DNA of 64,000 bases. Origin: KBS50 sp042434095 (GTDB lineage Bacteria > Actinomycetota > Actinomycetes > Mycobacteriales > Micromonosporaceae). The position numbers and the translations under genes were made by a program. The notes under the pieces were generated by a model. It ran no database searches. It was not told where the DNA came from and saw nothing but the letters and a program-made list of their open reading frames with translations. Numbering within the stretch: the stretch's first letter is position 1; each line of letters starts with the position of its first letter. Location: assembly GCF_042434095.1 (NCBI RefSeq), contig NZ_JBHLUE010000019.1, positions 310,001-374,000 on the forward strand, written 5' to 3'. Of this stretch, positions 15,426 to 24,725 are shown in pieces.

Positions 15426-16754
15426 ATGCAGACCCGCACCGATCTCATCGAGGACCTCATGGCACGGTTCCCGCACATCCCGCGGGAGGCCGTGATCAAG
15501 GAGGACCTGCTGCGCGGCGGGATGGCGTTCGACGACTCCGCGCTGACCGACAACGAGAACGGCGAGGTCAAGCCGAAGTCGTACTTCATCTTCTCGTTCG
15601 ACCACCGCACGCTGCCGGAGCTGGGCAGCGCGGCGCTGCGCCGGCCGCCGGAGGAGATCGTGCTCACCGGCGGGCCGTACGAGCTGCGCCGGACCGTGGT
15701 GTCGGTGCGGGTGAACCCGGAGTCGCCGTACCGGGTGGCCGACGCCGGGGACGGCGTGCTGCGGCTGCACCTCGACGGCCGGCCGATCGCCGACGTGGGC
15801 CTGCCGCCGATGCCGGAGTACTACCGGCACACGCTGAGCAACGGCAAGTCGGTGATGGAGGTGGCCCCGACCATCCAGTGGGGCTACCTGATCTACCTGA
15901 CCGTCTTCCGGGTGTGCCAGTACTTCGGCGCCAAGGAGGAGTGCCAGTACTGCGACATCAACCACAACTGGCGCCAGCACAAGGCCGCCGGCCGCCCGTA
16001 CACCGGGGTCAAGCCGGTGGACGAGGTGCTGGAGGCCATGGAGATCATCGACCGGTACGACACGACCGGCGCCTCCCGGGCATACACCCTGACCGGCGGC
16101 AGCATCACCTCGAAGGTCGACGGCCTGGCCGAGGCCGACTTCTACGGCCGGTACGCCAAGGCGATCGAGGAGCGCTTCCCGGGCCGGTGGATCGGCAAGG
16201 TGGTGGCCCAGGCGCTGCCGCGCGCCGACGTGCAGCGGTTCCACGACTATGGGGTGCGGATCTACCACCCCAACTACGAGGTGTGGGACAAGCGGCTGTT
16301 CGAGCTGCACTGCCCGGGCAAGGAACGGTACGTGGGCCGGGCGGAGTGGCACCGCCGGATCCTGGACTCGGCCGAGGTCTTCGGCGCGCGCAACGTGATC
16401 CCGAATTTCGTGGCCGGCATCGAGATGGCCGAGCCGTTCGGCTTCCGGACGGTGGACGAGGCGATCGAGTCGACCACCGAGGGCCTGCAGTTCTTCATGT
16501 CCCGCGGGATCACGCCCCGGTTCACCACCTGGTGCCCGGAGCCGACCACCCCACTGGGCCGGACCAACCCGCAGGGCGCGCCGCTGGAATACCACATCCG
16601 GCTGCTGGAGGCCTACCGGGCGACCATGGAGGCCAACGGCCTGTCCAGCCCGCCCGGGTACGGCCCGCCCGGCGCCGGCAACGCGGTCTTCTCGGTCAGC
16701 TCGTTCATGGACACCCTCCCACCGGAGACCGAGCCGGCCGCCGTACCGGCCTGA
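15426..16754 (+). CDS. Radical SAM family protein with CX8CX2C cluster motif
   Basis: A 442-residue soluble protein. The iron-sulfur motif is C-QYFGAKEE-C-QY-C in residues about 163-175, not the usual CX3CX2C. A glycine-rich LTGGSIT segment follows, as in the SAM-binding region, and later parts (VIPNFVAGIEM, ITPRFTTWCPEP) fit a TIM-barrel enzyme that handles a substrate near its end. The first 130 residues are a separate N-terminal region. Non-canonical spacing is known in Elp3 (CX9CX2C) and HmdB (CX5CX2C). I cannot name the reaction. The ATG at 15426 follows GAGGGAGTACGG. No partner peptide or dehydrogenase is encoded next to it. Confidence 0.75.
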   Translation: MQTRTDLIEDLMARFPHIPREAVIKEDLLRGGMAFDDSALTDNENGEVKPKSYFIFSFDHRTLPELGSAALRRPPEEIVLTGGPYELRRTVVSVRVNPESPYRVADAGDGVLRLHLDGRPIADVGLPPMPEYYRHTLSNGKSVMEVAPTIQWGYLIYLTVFRVCQYFGAKEECQYCDINHNWRQHKAAGRPYTGVKPVDEVLEAMEIIDRYDTTGASRAYTLTGGSITSKVDGLAEADFYGRYAKAIEERFPGRWIGKVVAQALPRADVQRFHDYGVRIYHPNYEVWDKRLFELHCPGKERYVGRAEWHRRILDSAEVFGARNVIPNFVAGIEMAEPFGFRTVDEAIESTTEGLQFFMSRGITPRFTTWCPEPTTPLGRTNPQGAPLEYHIRLLEAYRATMEANGLSSPPGYGPPGAGNAVFSVSSFMDTLPPETEPAAVPA

Positions 16755-16872
16755 CCGTCGCCCGGCGGCCCGGCCGCCGGACCGCCTGGTCCCGGATCGC
16801 GGCCTTCCGGCCCGACCTCCCCCGCCCGCTGCTTAGCCTGAAACCGCAGGTCAAGCGGGGCGGGGAGGCCGG

Positions 16873-18675
16873 ATGCGGAGCGGGGGGCGGACCGGCGGGT
16901 GGGACGTCGAACGGCCCGAGTCGTGGGACTGGCCGGCCCCGCACCGGGCCGATGAGCGCTCCCGGACGGCGGGCTCGGCGCTACCCGTACCACGCCCCGG
17001 CCGATGGCTGATCGCCGCCGTCCTGCTGAGCCTGGCGCTGCTCGCCCTCTCCTACCTGGCCGGCGACGGGGTGGTGAAGCCCCCTCGGTGGGCACCCGAC
17101 CGGGTGTGGCCGGTCGTGTCCGGGCTCGTCCAGGGCGTCCTGGCCGGCGCTCGCACAATGCTCTTCGCCACCGGCGACCTCCGGTGGCGCCAGCTCGGGC
17201 TGCTCCTGGTGGCACTGCTCACCTACCTCGCGTGGCGGCACTGGCGGCAGTCGGTCTTCGCCTACCGGCCCGGCCCGATCGACATCCGGAAGTTCGAGAA
17301 CGCCGACCCCGGGGACGAAGGTTGCGCGATCTATCTGCGCAGCCGGTTCTGCCGGCAGTTGGCCGACACGGACATCTACCCGCCGTACGCCGGCCCGTCC
17401 GACCCGCCCCCGCAGGGCTTCATGGACGCACTGGCCAAGGAGGGGGACTCCACGTCCCTCCCCGGCACGATGATGAGCTTCGTCGGCAAGCTGTGGCCGC
17501 GGAGCGGCTACTTCGTCACGGCCACCCTGCAGGAGCGCCGGCCGGAGCCGAAGTACGGGCTGTCGATCACGGTCACCTCGTTGCTCGGGCGGTCCCGGAG
17601 CACGACCAGCACCCAGTGGGGCGCGAGCTGGGAGGATGCCACCTGCAAGGCGGCGTACTGGACCATGGCCAAGATCCTGCCCGCCACCCGGCTGTCCCGG
17701 CGGCCGCCGTGGCGCAAGTGGTTCGGCCGGGACATGCCCGCCGAGCTGTTCGAGTGCTACAACGAGGCCAAGAAGCGGCACGACGAGCAGAAGCTCGACG
17801 ACGCGCTCTGGTGGTACCGGGAGGCGCTCCGGCTGGACCCGTTCAACATCAACATCCGGATGATGGTGGCGAGCGTGCAGGAGGACCTCGGGCTCTTCCT
17901 GGACGCCCTGCAGACGTACGAGGCCGCCCTCACCGTGGTGGAACTGGAGAACCGTTACACGGGCAACCTGTGGAGCCGTAAGCGGTACCGGCTCTGGCGT
18001 CCGTGGCGGTTCGCCTGGTCCACCCTGCGCCTGCTGCATCACCATCCGGAGTGGATCCGGCTGCGCTACCAGTACGCGCGGGCCTTGGGCTACACCGACC
18101 GGGTGGCCCGGGACTGGTTTCCCGACCGGCCCGGAGCCCCCGGGTCGGAGCGGCACCGGGTCCACGACCAGGCTCAGCAGCGGCTCTGCGCCGCGCTCGC
18201 CGAGCGGTACTGGCCGGCGGTGCTGGACGTGACACCGCAGGACGGCGCGAAGGACCATGTCCGGCTGCTGCTCGCGCACAGCGCGACGGCGCGGATCCTG
18301 CTCGCCCTCGCGGCGTGGCAGGAGTTCCACCGGCTGTACGAGGACGCGACGCTACCCTGGTTAGCGCCGGGCGTGGACACCGGGGTCCATCGTCGGCTGC
18401 TGCGGCTCATGCGTGACGTCTGGGCACCGCTGCGGCTCATGGAGGCGCGCAGCGGCTACGACCCGGAGACCGGCCGGCTGTTCCGGGCGCCGCGGGGCTT
18501 TGACCTGCGGGACGCCGACTGCCTGCCGGACTGGTGGGTCCGGTACCGCCGGGCCAAGGCCAGGCGGGTCCTGGATGTCGGCTGGCCCGTCGATCCGGAC
18601 CTGCTGGAGCGCCGGATCAACCAGGTGCAACGCCGGTGGAACCCGTTCGAGTCGATGAACCATCTCGACTACTAA
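16873..18675 (+). CDS. Membrane protein with TPR-like repeats, function unknown
   Basis: A 600-residue protein. Two membrane helices lie at about residues 45-64 and 105-121. A large cytoplasmic region follows. Within it, AKKRHDEQKLDDALWWYREALRLDPFN and the following ASVQEDLGLFLDALQTYEAALTV are two consecutive TPR-like helical pairs at about residues 297-360. The remainder is Trp/Arg rich and unfamiliar. The ATG has GGGGAGG four bases upstream. The next gene is 48 bases downstream on the same strand and is also unknown, so the pair may form one unit. No enzyme motif was seen. Confidence 0.7.
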   Translation: MRSGGRTGGWDVERPESWDWPAPHRADERSRTAGSALPVPRPGRWLIAAVLLSLALLALSYLAGDGVVKPPRWAPDRVWPVVSGLVQGVLAGARTMLFATGDLRWRQLGLLLVALLTYLAWRHWRQSVFAYRPGPIDIRKFENADPGDEGCAIYLRSRFCRQLADTDIYPPYAGPSDPPPQGFMDALAKEGDSTSLPGTMMSFVGKLWPRSGYFVTATLQERRPEPKYGLSITVTSLLGRSRSTTSTQWGASWEDATCKAAYWTMAKILPATRLSRRPPWRKWFGRDMPAELFECYNEAKKRHDEQKLDDALWWYREALRLDPFNINIRMMVASVQEDLGLFLDALQTYEAALTVVELENRYTGNLWSRKRYRLWRPWRFAWSTLRLLHHHPEWIRLRYQYARALGYTDRVARDWFPDRPGAPGSERHRVHDQAQQRLCAALAERYWPAVLDVTPQDGAKDHVRLLLAHSATARILLALAAWQEFHRLYEDATLPWLAPGVDTGVHRRLLRLMRDVWAPLRLMEARSGYDPETGRLFRAPRGFDLRDADCLPDWWVRYRRAKARRVLDVGWPVDPDLLERRINQVQRRWNPFESMNHLDY

Positions 18676-18723
18676 GAGGCGGCCTGCGTCGCGGCCTTCG
18701 CCCTCGCGGGATGCCCTCGGACA

Positions 18724-19656
18724 ATGCCGGAGCGATCGCCGGACGAGCGGATCTGCGGGCTGCCGCTGGCCAAGCCGCCACGCGAAGTGGAAGATCTCGT
18801 CCGGGTGGCCGTGGAGAACCTCCGGGCCGCCCTGCTGAGCACCGAGAGCGGGCGGGCGGGCCGGGTGGTCACCCAGTCGGACGTCCAGGCCGGTACGGCG
18901 TCCCGGCTGCGGACGTGGATCCTCAGCAGCGACTCCGATCTGGCCCGGCTGCGGTACCACGCCGAGTTCCGGTACTTCGAACAGGACGTCTACCAGCCCA
19001 TGCGGCCGGTGCCACCGCGTCCCGAGGACGTCAGCCGGGTACGGGTGGCCGCATACGTCAAGGCGCTGCTGTGCGAGGGTGCCCGCCTGCTGGAGCGGGA
19101 GTGGCACCAGCGGCGGCTCTGCGCCGACAGGCGGCCGGATTTCCTGCACGAGGTGCTCCGGTGGCTCCGCTTGGACCGGCGGGCCTGGGAGGCGGTCGAG
19201 CGGATCGGCTCCGACGGGGGACGGTACTGGGCGGACCGGGCGGAGTTCGGTCAACTGGTCACCCGGACCGTCACGCTGCTCCGGACCGCGGACCGCGACT
19301 TCCCGCCCCGGATGCCGCTCTACGACGACCTCGACCTGCGGCGGCTGGCGGACCTCCCCGATGACCTTCCGGACCTGGCCGCCACGGTCGAACGGTACGT
19401 CGACGAGGCGGTGCGGGAGGTCGAGCAACGCCTCGAAGGGCTGCTGCGCTGGACGGCGTACCTGGCCCGGGACCTCGCTGCCGGTGAGGACCACATCCTG
19501 CGGCACCTCGACGTGCTGGACGAAAACTTCTCCGCCCGGTACGCCGACCTCTGCATGCGGCACGCCCGGAACTGGCAGCGCGCCATCGACATCCTCGACG
19601 GGGCGGATCTGGACGCCGACCCGGTGCGGCCGGAGGAGGAGCAGGTCGAGCCCTGA
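18724..19656 (+). CDS. Hypothetical protein paired with the TPR membrane protein
   Basis: A 310-residue acidic, Arg/Leu/Asp-rich protein predicted to be mostly helical, with no signal peptide or membrane segment. Recognisable features are limited to heptad-like stretches (ERYVDEAVREVEQRLEGLLRWTAYLARDL). No known domain could be assigned. It follows the TPR membrane protein closely, so a role in the same complex is plausible but unproven. No strong ribosome site precedes the ATG at 18724, so the start is uncertain. Confidence 0.65.
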   Translation: MPERSPDERICGLPLAKPPREVEDLVRVAVENLRAALLSTESGRAGRVVTQSDVQAGTASRLRTWILSSDSDLARLRYHAEFRYFEQDVYQPMRPVPPRPEDVSRVRVAAYVKALLCEGARLLEREWHQRRLCADRRPDFLHEVLRWLRLDRRAWEAVERIGSDGGRYWADRAEFGQLVTRTVTLLRTADRDFPPRMPLYDDLDLRRLADLPDDLPDLAATVERYVDEAVREVEQRLEGLLRWTAYLARDLAAGEDHILRHLDVLDENFSARYADLCMRHARNWQRAIDILDGADLDADPVRPEEEQVEP

Positions 19657-19690
19657 TCCTCGGACCGGCCAGGATGCCGGGCGAAGTCTT

Positions 19691-19714
19691 TACAACGTTG
19701 TGTACAACGATGTA
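19691..19714. promoter_or_regulatory. Tandem TACAACGTTGTA-type operator before the GH43 gene
   Basis: Two adjacent 12-mers, TACAACGTTGTG and TACAACGATGTA, form near-perfect palindromes 41 bases before the GH43 start. The exact 12-base palindrome recurs at 33128-33139. The centred CG and dyad symmetry suit a LacI-family sugar repressor, which is an inference because none is encoded in the window. Confidence 0.65.
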
Positions 19715-19754
19715 AGAACGACGGCGACGCATCCACCCTCCGGACGGAGTCTCG

Positions 19755-21992
19755 ATGGGTACCCGACGCAGCGCCGCCACCCTCGCCGGCCTGACCGCCC
19801 TGATCCTCGCGGGCGGAACCCCCGCGTCCGCCGCCCCGGAGCCGGCCCGGTACCGGAACCCGGTCACGGCCAGCTTCTCCGACACCTTCGCCGACCCGGT
19901 GGTGATCCGCGGCCAGGACGGCTGGTGGTACGCGTACGCCACCAGCGACCCGCTGCGCGAGGGCGAAAAGACCCCGCACCGGGTGCCCACCGCCCGCTCG
20001 GCCGACCTCACCAACTGGACGTACGTCGGTGACGCGTTCAGCGCCGACCAGCTGCCGCCGTACGCGGCGCCCGGCGCGGCGCTGTGGGCGCCGGACGTGC
20101 GCTACATCGACGGCCGGTACGTCATGTACTTCACGGTCACCGACACCACCGTCTCCGACGACACCTTCGACACCGCGATCGGCGCGGCCACCGCGCCCAC
20201 CCCGACCGGCCCGTGGACGTTCGCCCCGGAGCCGGTGGTGGCGCCCCGGCCCGGCAGCGGCGGCGGTTACCTGTGGACGATCGACCCGGCGCACCTGACC
20301 GACGTCGACGGCACCCAGTACCTCTACTACGGCAGCTACTACGGCGGCATCTCGGTCACCACCCTGAGCGCCGACGGGCTGCACGCCACCGGCGGGGCGA
20401 ACATGGTGGCCATCGACAACAAGTTCGAGGGCAGCTACGTGGTCCGCCACGACGGCTGGTACTACCTGTTCGCCTCGACCGCCAACTGCTGCGCCGGCCC
20501 CACAACCGGATACTCCGTGTCGGTCGGCCGGTCGCGCAGCCCGCGCGGCCCGTTCGTGGACAAGCTCGGCCAGCGGCTGGACGTCTCCCGGGCCGGCGGC
20601 ACCCTGGTGGTGGCGCCGAACGGCAACAAGTGGGTCGGCACCGGCCACAACGGATTCGTCAGCGACCTGTCCGGCCAGGACTGGCTGGCCTACCACGCCA
20701 TCGACCGCGCCGACCCGTACCTGGACGAGCCGTTCGGCATCAACGAGCGGCCCATGCTGCTCGACCGACTGGACTGGGTGGACGGCTGGCCGACGGTACG
20801 CGCCGGCGCCTGGGCCAGCGAGGACCCGCAGCCGGCCCCGGTCACCGCGACCCCGGTGCAGGACCGGTTCGACACCGCCGACCTGAGCGGCTGGCGCCGG
20901 CAGAACGGCACGTGGCGGGTCCAGGACGGGCACCTCACCGGCACCGGCACCGTGCGCGCCACCCGGCGGCTGCCCGACGGGGACGTACACGTACAGACCG
21001 ACGTCCGGCTGACCGGGGCCGCCGGGCTCGCGCTGGGCGAACGCCGTGACCGGGTCGAGGTCCGGATCGACGCGGCGGCCGGCCGTCTGGTTGCCGACGC
21101 CGGCGCCGGAGTCCGGGCGAGCGCCCCGTTGCCCGCCGGGTTCGACGCCCGGCACTGGCACAACCTCGCCGTCGAGGTGCGGGGGCGGCAGCTGACCGCG
21201 GTGCTGCGGCCCACCACGCTCAGCGGCGAACAGCTCGCCACCGTCCGGCTGCGGCTGCCCGACCCGGTCGACCCGTCGCTGTCGCTCCTGTCTCGTGGCC
21301 GAGCGGACTTCGACAACGTCAGCGGCGCGCGGGCGTACCGGTCGGTCAGCCGGACCGTGCCGGCGCCGCGGGTCGGGTCGGCGCTGCCGGCCTACTCCGA
21401 CGACTTCACCGGCTCGACCCTGTCCCCGGCGTGGACCTGGGTACGCCCCGACCCGGCGGTCACGGTGGGCGGCGGCGCGTTGAACTGGCCGGTGCAGTCC
21501 GCCGACCTCACCGGCGCCTCCAACACCGCCAGCGTGCTACTGCGCGACGCGCCGCAGGGCGACTACGTGGTGGAGACCAAGGTGACCCTCGACCTGGGCG
21601 AGGACACGGTCCGCAACTACCAGCAGGCCGGCCTGATCGCGTACGTGAACGACGACGACTTCGCCCGGCTCAGCCAGGTGGCCATCTGGAACACCCGGCA
21701 GATCGAGTACGGCCGGGAGATCCCGTACGCCGGTCAGACGTCCTACGGCGGCACGATCGTCGGCACCCCGGCGCGAACCACCTGGCTGCGGCTGGCGCGC
21801 ACCGTCGACCCGGCCACCGGCGAGCAGCGGTTCCGGGCCGGGTCCAGCCAGGACGGCCGGACCTGGATCTGGGGCGGGGTGTGGACCTTCCCGGCCGGCA
21901 GCAGCCCGCGGATCGGGCTGGTGGCGCACGGTGGCGCCGAGCCGCCGGTGACCGCGGCGTTCGACTACTTCCGCGTCTACGCCGGGCACTGA
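19755..21992 (+). CDS. Secreted GH43-family glycoside hydrolase with C-terminal lectin-like domains
   Basis: A 745-residue exported enzyme, probably an arabinan- or xylan-degrading exo-enzyme. After a signal peptide (residues 1-27) comes a five-bladed GH43 catalytic domain to about residue 360. The expected acidic triad is seen in FADPVVI (base), WTIDPAHL (modulator) and KFEGSYVV (acid). The C-terminal half contains two jelly-roll-like regions: about 375-525 and a DUF1349/concanavalin-like region about 545-745 that begins DDFTGSTLSPAWTW. The ATG at 19755 has CGGAGT upstream. It is monocistronic: an operator lies just before it and a hairpin terminator just after. Confidence 0.88.
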   Translation: MGTRRSAATLAGLTALILAGGTPASAAPEPARYRNPVTASFSDTFADPVVIRGQDGWWYAYATSDPLREGEKTPHRVPTARSADLTNWTYVGDAFSADQLPPYAAPGAALWAPDVRYIDGRYVMYFTVTDTTVSDDTFDTAIGAATAPTPTGPWTFAPEPVVAPRPGSGGGYLWTIDPAHLTDVDGTQYLYYGSYYGGISVTTLSADGLHATGGANMVAIDNKFEGSYVVRHDGWYYLFASTANCCAGPTTGYSVSVGRSRSPRGPFVDKLGQRLDVSRAGGTLVVAPNGNKWVGTGHNGFVSDLSGQDWLAYHAIDRADPYLDEPFGINERPMLLDRLDWVDGWPTVRAGAWASEDPQPAPVTATPVQDRFDTADLSGWRRQNGTWRVQDGHLTGTGTVRATRRLPDGDVHVQTDVRLTGAAGLALGERRDRVEVRIDAAAGRLVADAGAGVRASAPLPAGFDARHWHNLAVEVRGRQLTAVLRPTTLSGEQLATVRLRLPDPVDPSLSLLSRGRADFDNVSGARAYRSVSRTVPAPRVGSALPAYSDDFTGSTLSPAWTWVRPDPAVTVGGGALNWPVQSADLTGASNTASVLLRDAPQGDYVVETKVTLDLGEDTVRNYQQAGLIAYVNDDDFARLSQVAIWNTRQIEYGREIPYAGQTSYGGTIVGTPARTTWLRLARTVDPATGEQRFRAGSSQDGRTWIWGGVWTFPAGSSPRIGLVAHGGAEPPVTAAFDYFRVYAGH

Positions 21993-21996
21993 GCGA

Positions 21997-22016
21997 GGGG
22001 GAGGGACCCCTCCCCC
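21997..22016 (+). terminator. Hairpin terminator after the GH43 gene
   Basis: GGGGGAGG at 21997-22004 pairs perfectly with CCTCCCCC at 22009-22016 around a GACC loop, five bases after the GH43 stop. No T-tract follows. The 22017-22257 gap beyond it holds the next promoter and nothing else that I recognise. Confidence 0.65.
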
Positions 22017-22257
22017 GCCCGGTCGCGGCGGGCAGGAGTCCCTGGTAGGGGTGCGGCGGGTCGCCGGTTTCTCACCGGTGGCCCGCCGGACCCGTTCGGC
22101 GCCGCTCAACGGCCGGTCCGTGGGGCTGCCGCAGGTGTGACGCCGCTCCGGCCGGCGCCGGGTCAGCGCCGCCGACCGGGACCGGCACCGTACGCTCTGC
22201 CGGTCGGTGACGCCCGGCCCGACGGGCGGGCCCGCGCGCGCCGGTGGGGGTCGATCC

Positions 22258-23055
22258 ATGCTCGTGCTGCTGCCGCCGTCCGAGGGCAAGGCCGTCCCGG
22301 CCCGGGCCGGCCGCCCGCTGGACCCGGCCGCGCTGTCCGCTCCGGAGCTCAGCCCGGCCCGGGCCGCCGTGCTGGACGCGCTGGTCGAGCTGAGCGCCGG
22401 CGAGCCGGACCTCGCCCGGGCCGCGCTCGGCCTCTCTCCCGGGCAGGATGACGAGCTGCGCCGCAACGCGCGGCTGCGCACGGCCGCCACGCTGCGGGTG
22501 GATCGGCTCTACAGCGGAGTCCTGTACGACGCGCTGAGCCTGGCCACCCTGCCCGCACCGGCCCGCCGGCTGGCCGGCCGGTCGCTGCTGATCTTCTCGG
22601 CGCTCTGGGGCGTGCTGCGGACGACCGACCGGGTGCCGCCGTACCGCTGCTCGGCCGGGGCCCGGCTGCCCGGGGTGGGCCCGCTCGGCGCGTACTGGCG
22701 GCGGGAGCTCACCGCGACGCTGCCGGCCGCGGCCGGCCGCCGGCTCGTGCTCGATCTGCGCTCCACCGGGTACGCCTCGATGTGGCAGCCCACCGGCGAG
22801 CTGGCCGACCGGACCGTGGCGGTGCGGGTGCTGCACGAGCAGCGGGTCGGCGGTGAGCTCCGCCGGTCGGTGGTGAGCCACTTCAACAAGGCCACCAAGG
22901 GGCGGCTGGTCCGGGACCTGCTGATCGCCGGCGTCCGGCCCCGGACCCCGGACGAGCTGGTGACGGCCCTGCGGGACCTGTCGTACACCGTCGAGGCGCC
23001 GGACCCGGCGCCCGGCCGACCGCGCCGGCTGGACCTGGTGGTCACGCAGCTGTGA
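22258..23055 (+). CDS. yaaA: YaaA-family peroxide stress protein
   Basis: A 265-residue cytoplasmic protein of the YaaA (DUF328/UPF0246) family, which in E. coli lowers free iron during peroxide stress. Family landmarks are LVLLPPSEGKA at the N-terminus, the central RSLLIFSALWGVLRTTDRVPPYR, YWRREL and the C-terminal SHFNKATKGRLVRDLL. The ATG at 22258 gives the conserved N-terminus; an extension to 22207 does not fit the family. A PEBP gene follows on the same strand after 98 bases. Confidence 0.92.
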   Translation: MLVLLPPSEGKAVPARAGRPLDPAALSAPELSPARAAVLDALVELSAGEPDLARAALGLSPGQDDELRRNARLRTAATLRVDRLYSGVLYDALSLATLPAPARRLAGRSLLIFSALWGVLRTTDRVPPYRCSAGARLPGVGPLGAYWRRELTATLPAAAGRRLVLDLRSTGYASMWQPTGELADRTVAVRVLHEQRVGGELRRSVVSHFNKATKGRLVRDLLIAGVRPRTPDELVTALRDLSYTVEAPDPAPGRPRRLDLVVTQL

Positions 23056-23153
23056 CCGGGCCGCCCCCCGCGCGGCACGGACGCCTCGGTCGCGGCCGCT
23101 CGTTTGCGGCCCGGCAGCACGGGTACGCGCGGTCGTCACGACGGGAGGCACGC

Positions 23154-23606
23154 ATGGCAGGCATCCTGATCCGCAGCACCGCCTTCAACGACCACGACCT
23201 CTTGCCAGACCGGTTCTCCCGGGACGGCGGCAACATCTCGCCGCCGCTGGAGTGGTCGGGGGTGCCCGACGGGGCCACCGAGCTGGTGCTGCTGGTGGAG
23301 GATCCGGACGCCGGGCGGGTTCCGTTCCTGCACTGGCTGGTGACCGGCATCGACCCGCGGTCCACCGGCGCGGCCGAGGGGCAGGTGCCGGCCGGCGGGC
23401 GGGAGTGGGGAAACGACTTCGGCACCGCCGGCTGGGGCGGGCCGCGGCCGCCGCGCAACGACGACCCGCACCGGTACTTCTTCCGGTTGTTCGCGGTCGA
23501 CCATCCGCTCCCGCTGGACGGCCAGCCGCAGGCGCCGGACGTACACCGGGCCGTCGCCGACATCGAGCTGGCCAGCGCGAACATGGTCGGCACCTTCGCG
23601 CGATGA
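23154..23606 (+). CDS. YbhB/YbcL-type phosphatidylethanolamine-binding-like protein
   Basis: A 150-residue PEBP-fold protein without a signal peptide. Motifs include the ligand-site strand ELVLLVEDPDAG, the HWLVTGIDP stretch, and GGPRPPRNDDPHRYFFRLFAVD, which supplies the second conserved ligand-binding loop. The bacterial group is widespread but its ligand is unknown. The ATG at 23154 has GGGAGG seven bases upstream. Confidence 0.92.
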   Translation: MAGILIRSTAFNDHDLLPDRFSRDGGNISPPLEWSGVPDGATELVLLVEDPDAGRVPFLHWLVTGIDPRSTGAAEGQVPAGGREWGNDFGTAGWGGPRPPRNDDPHRYFFRLFAVDHPLPLDGQPQAPDVHRAVADIELASANMVGTFAR

Positions 23607-23678
23607 CCCGTACTCGATCCGCGGCCGGCGGATCCGCAGCCGGTGTCCCAGCCCGCGGCCGGCCGTGCGTGAGCGGCG

Positions 23679-24572
23679 TCAGTCGAGGATGTCGTTGATC
23701 GAGGCGGCGGTGGTGGCGCGGCGGATCCAGGTTTCGAGCTGGTCGGTGTCGGTGCATCCGGTGATCCGCTGGCGGGCCGCGTCGGAGACGTCGATGCCGC
23801 GCGCGGCGAGCACCGCCAGTAGAGCTGTGGCCTCTCCTTCGGCCTTGCCTTCCGTCCTGCCTTCGGCGATTCCTTCAGCCTTGCCCTGGCCGAAGTAGCG
23901 GCGGGCGAAGTCGCTCTGGTATTCATAGGTCGAGCTGATCATCAGGGCCTCCAGGTGGTGCCGGGCCGCCTGTGGCAGGGCGGCGAGCACAACGTCAGCG
24001 TACAGGGCGGCGTGGTCTCGATCGATGGTGTTCAGCCCGCTGACCAGGGCGTGGAGGATCTTGTCCCGGTCCGGGTGGGCGCCGTGGGACAGGGCGGACA
24101 GGACGGCCAGTTCGGGGTTGTCACCGGCTTGAACGGGGTCGGTGACCGCCGGGATGCGGTGCGGGCCCACCACGAGAGGGGTCAGGATCCAGCCGGGATG
24201 GCCGATGGTGATGGGGTTGGCGCACCAGGTGGCGGTGCGTCCGTCGGCGCAGACGACCAGCAGCATGACCGGGCAGCCGGAGCGGGCGTGCAGCGTGGTG
24301 AGGTAGACCGGCCAGCTGCGGCGTTTGCGCCCGTCCGGGCGGAGTTGGACCTCGATCACCACGGACAGGACGGGGTGGTCGCCGCGGAGCAGGGTGATGA
24401 CAGCGTCGGCGCGGTATTCGGTGGGGATCAGGTCGGGCAGTTCACCGGAGTCGAGGTGGATCTGCTGGTAGGCAGGGATGGGGATGCCGAGCGGGCCGGT
24501 GAGCAGTTCGGTGGCGAGCGCGGGGCGGTGCCGGAACAGCTCGATCAACGCTTCGTGTTGTTGGGAGGGCAC
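23679..24572 (-). CDS. Rpn-like PD-(D/E)XK nuclease family protein
   Basis: A 297-residue protein of the Rpn/YhgA-like group, common as solitary genes in actinobacteria and related to transposase-type nucleases. The likely active site is D in YRADAVITLL followed by E-x-Q in VVIEVQL, as in PD-(D/E)XK nucleases. The central region is helical. A charged repeat, GKAEGIAEGRTEGKAEGEA, near residue 235 is typical of the family. No inverted repeats or target duplications flank it, so no element boundaries can be drawn. Whether it is active or only a remnant of a mobile gene is unknown. Confidence 0.8.
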   Translation of the reverse strand: MPSQQHEALIELFRHRPALATELLTGPLGIPIPAYQQIHLDSGELPDLIPTEYRADAVITLLRGDHPVLSVVIEVQLRPDGRKRRSWPVYLTTLHARSGCPVMLLVVCADGRTATWCANPITIGHPGWILTPLVVGPHRIPAVTDPVQAGDNPELAVLSALSHGAHPDRDKILHALVSGLNTIDRDHAALYADVVLAALPQAARHHLEALMISSTYEYQSDFARRYFGQGKAEGIAEGRTEGKAEGEATALLAVLAARGIDVSDAARQRITGCTDTDQLETWIRRATTAASINDILD

Positions 24573-24725
24573 ACGGTGACGCTATGGTGGGCCACTGACG
24601 ATTCTCCGGCCGCCACGCGGCGACATCGCGCGGCAGTCCTGTGGGGAGCGCCACAGCGCCCGGGTCGGCGGACGCCGGGTGGCGGTGGCCGGCGTCTCCG
24701 AGCGGTTCCGGCCGTACGGCTACGC

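Noticed and set aside
23679..24572. Complete transposable element around the Rpn-like gene
   Set aside because: No flanking terminal inverted repeats or target duplications were seen.
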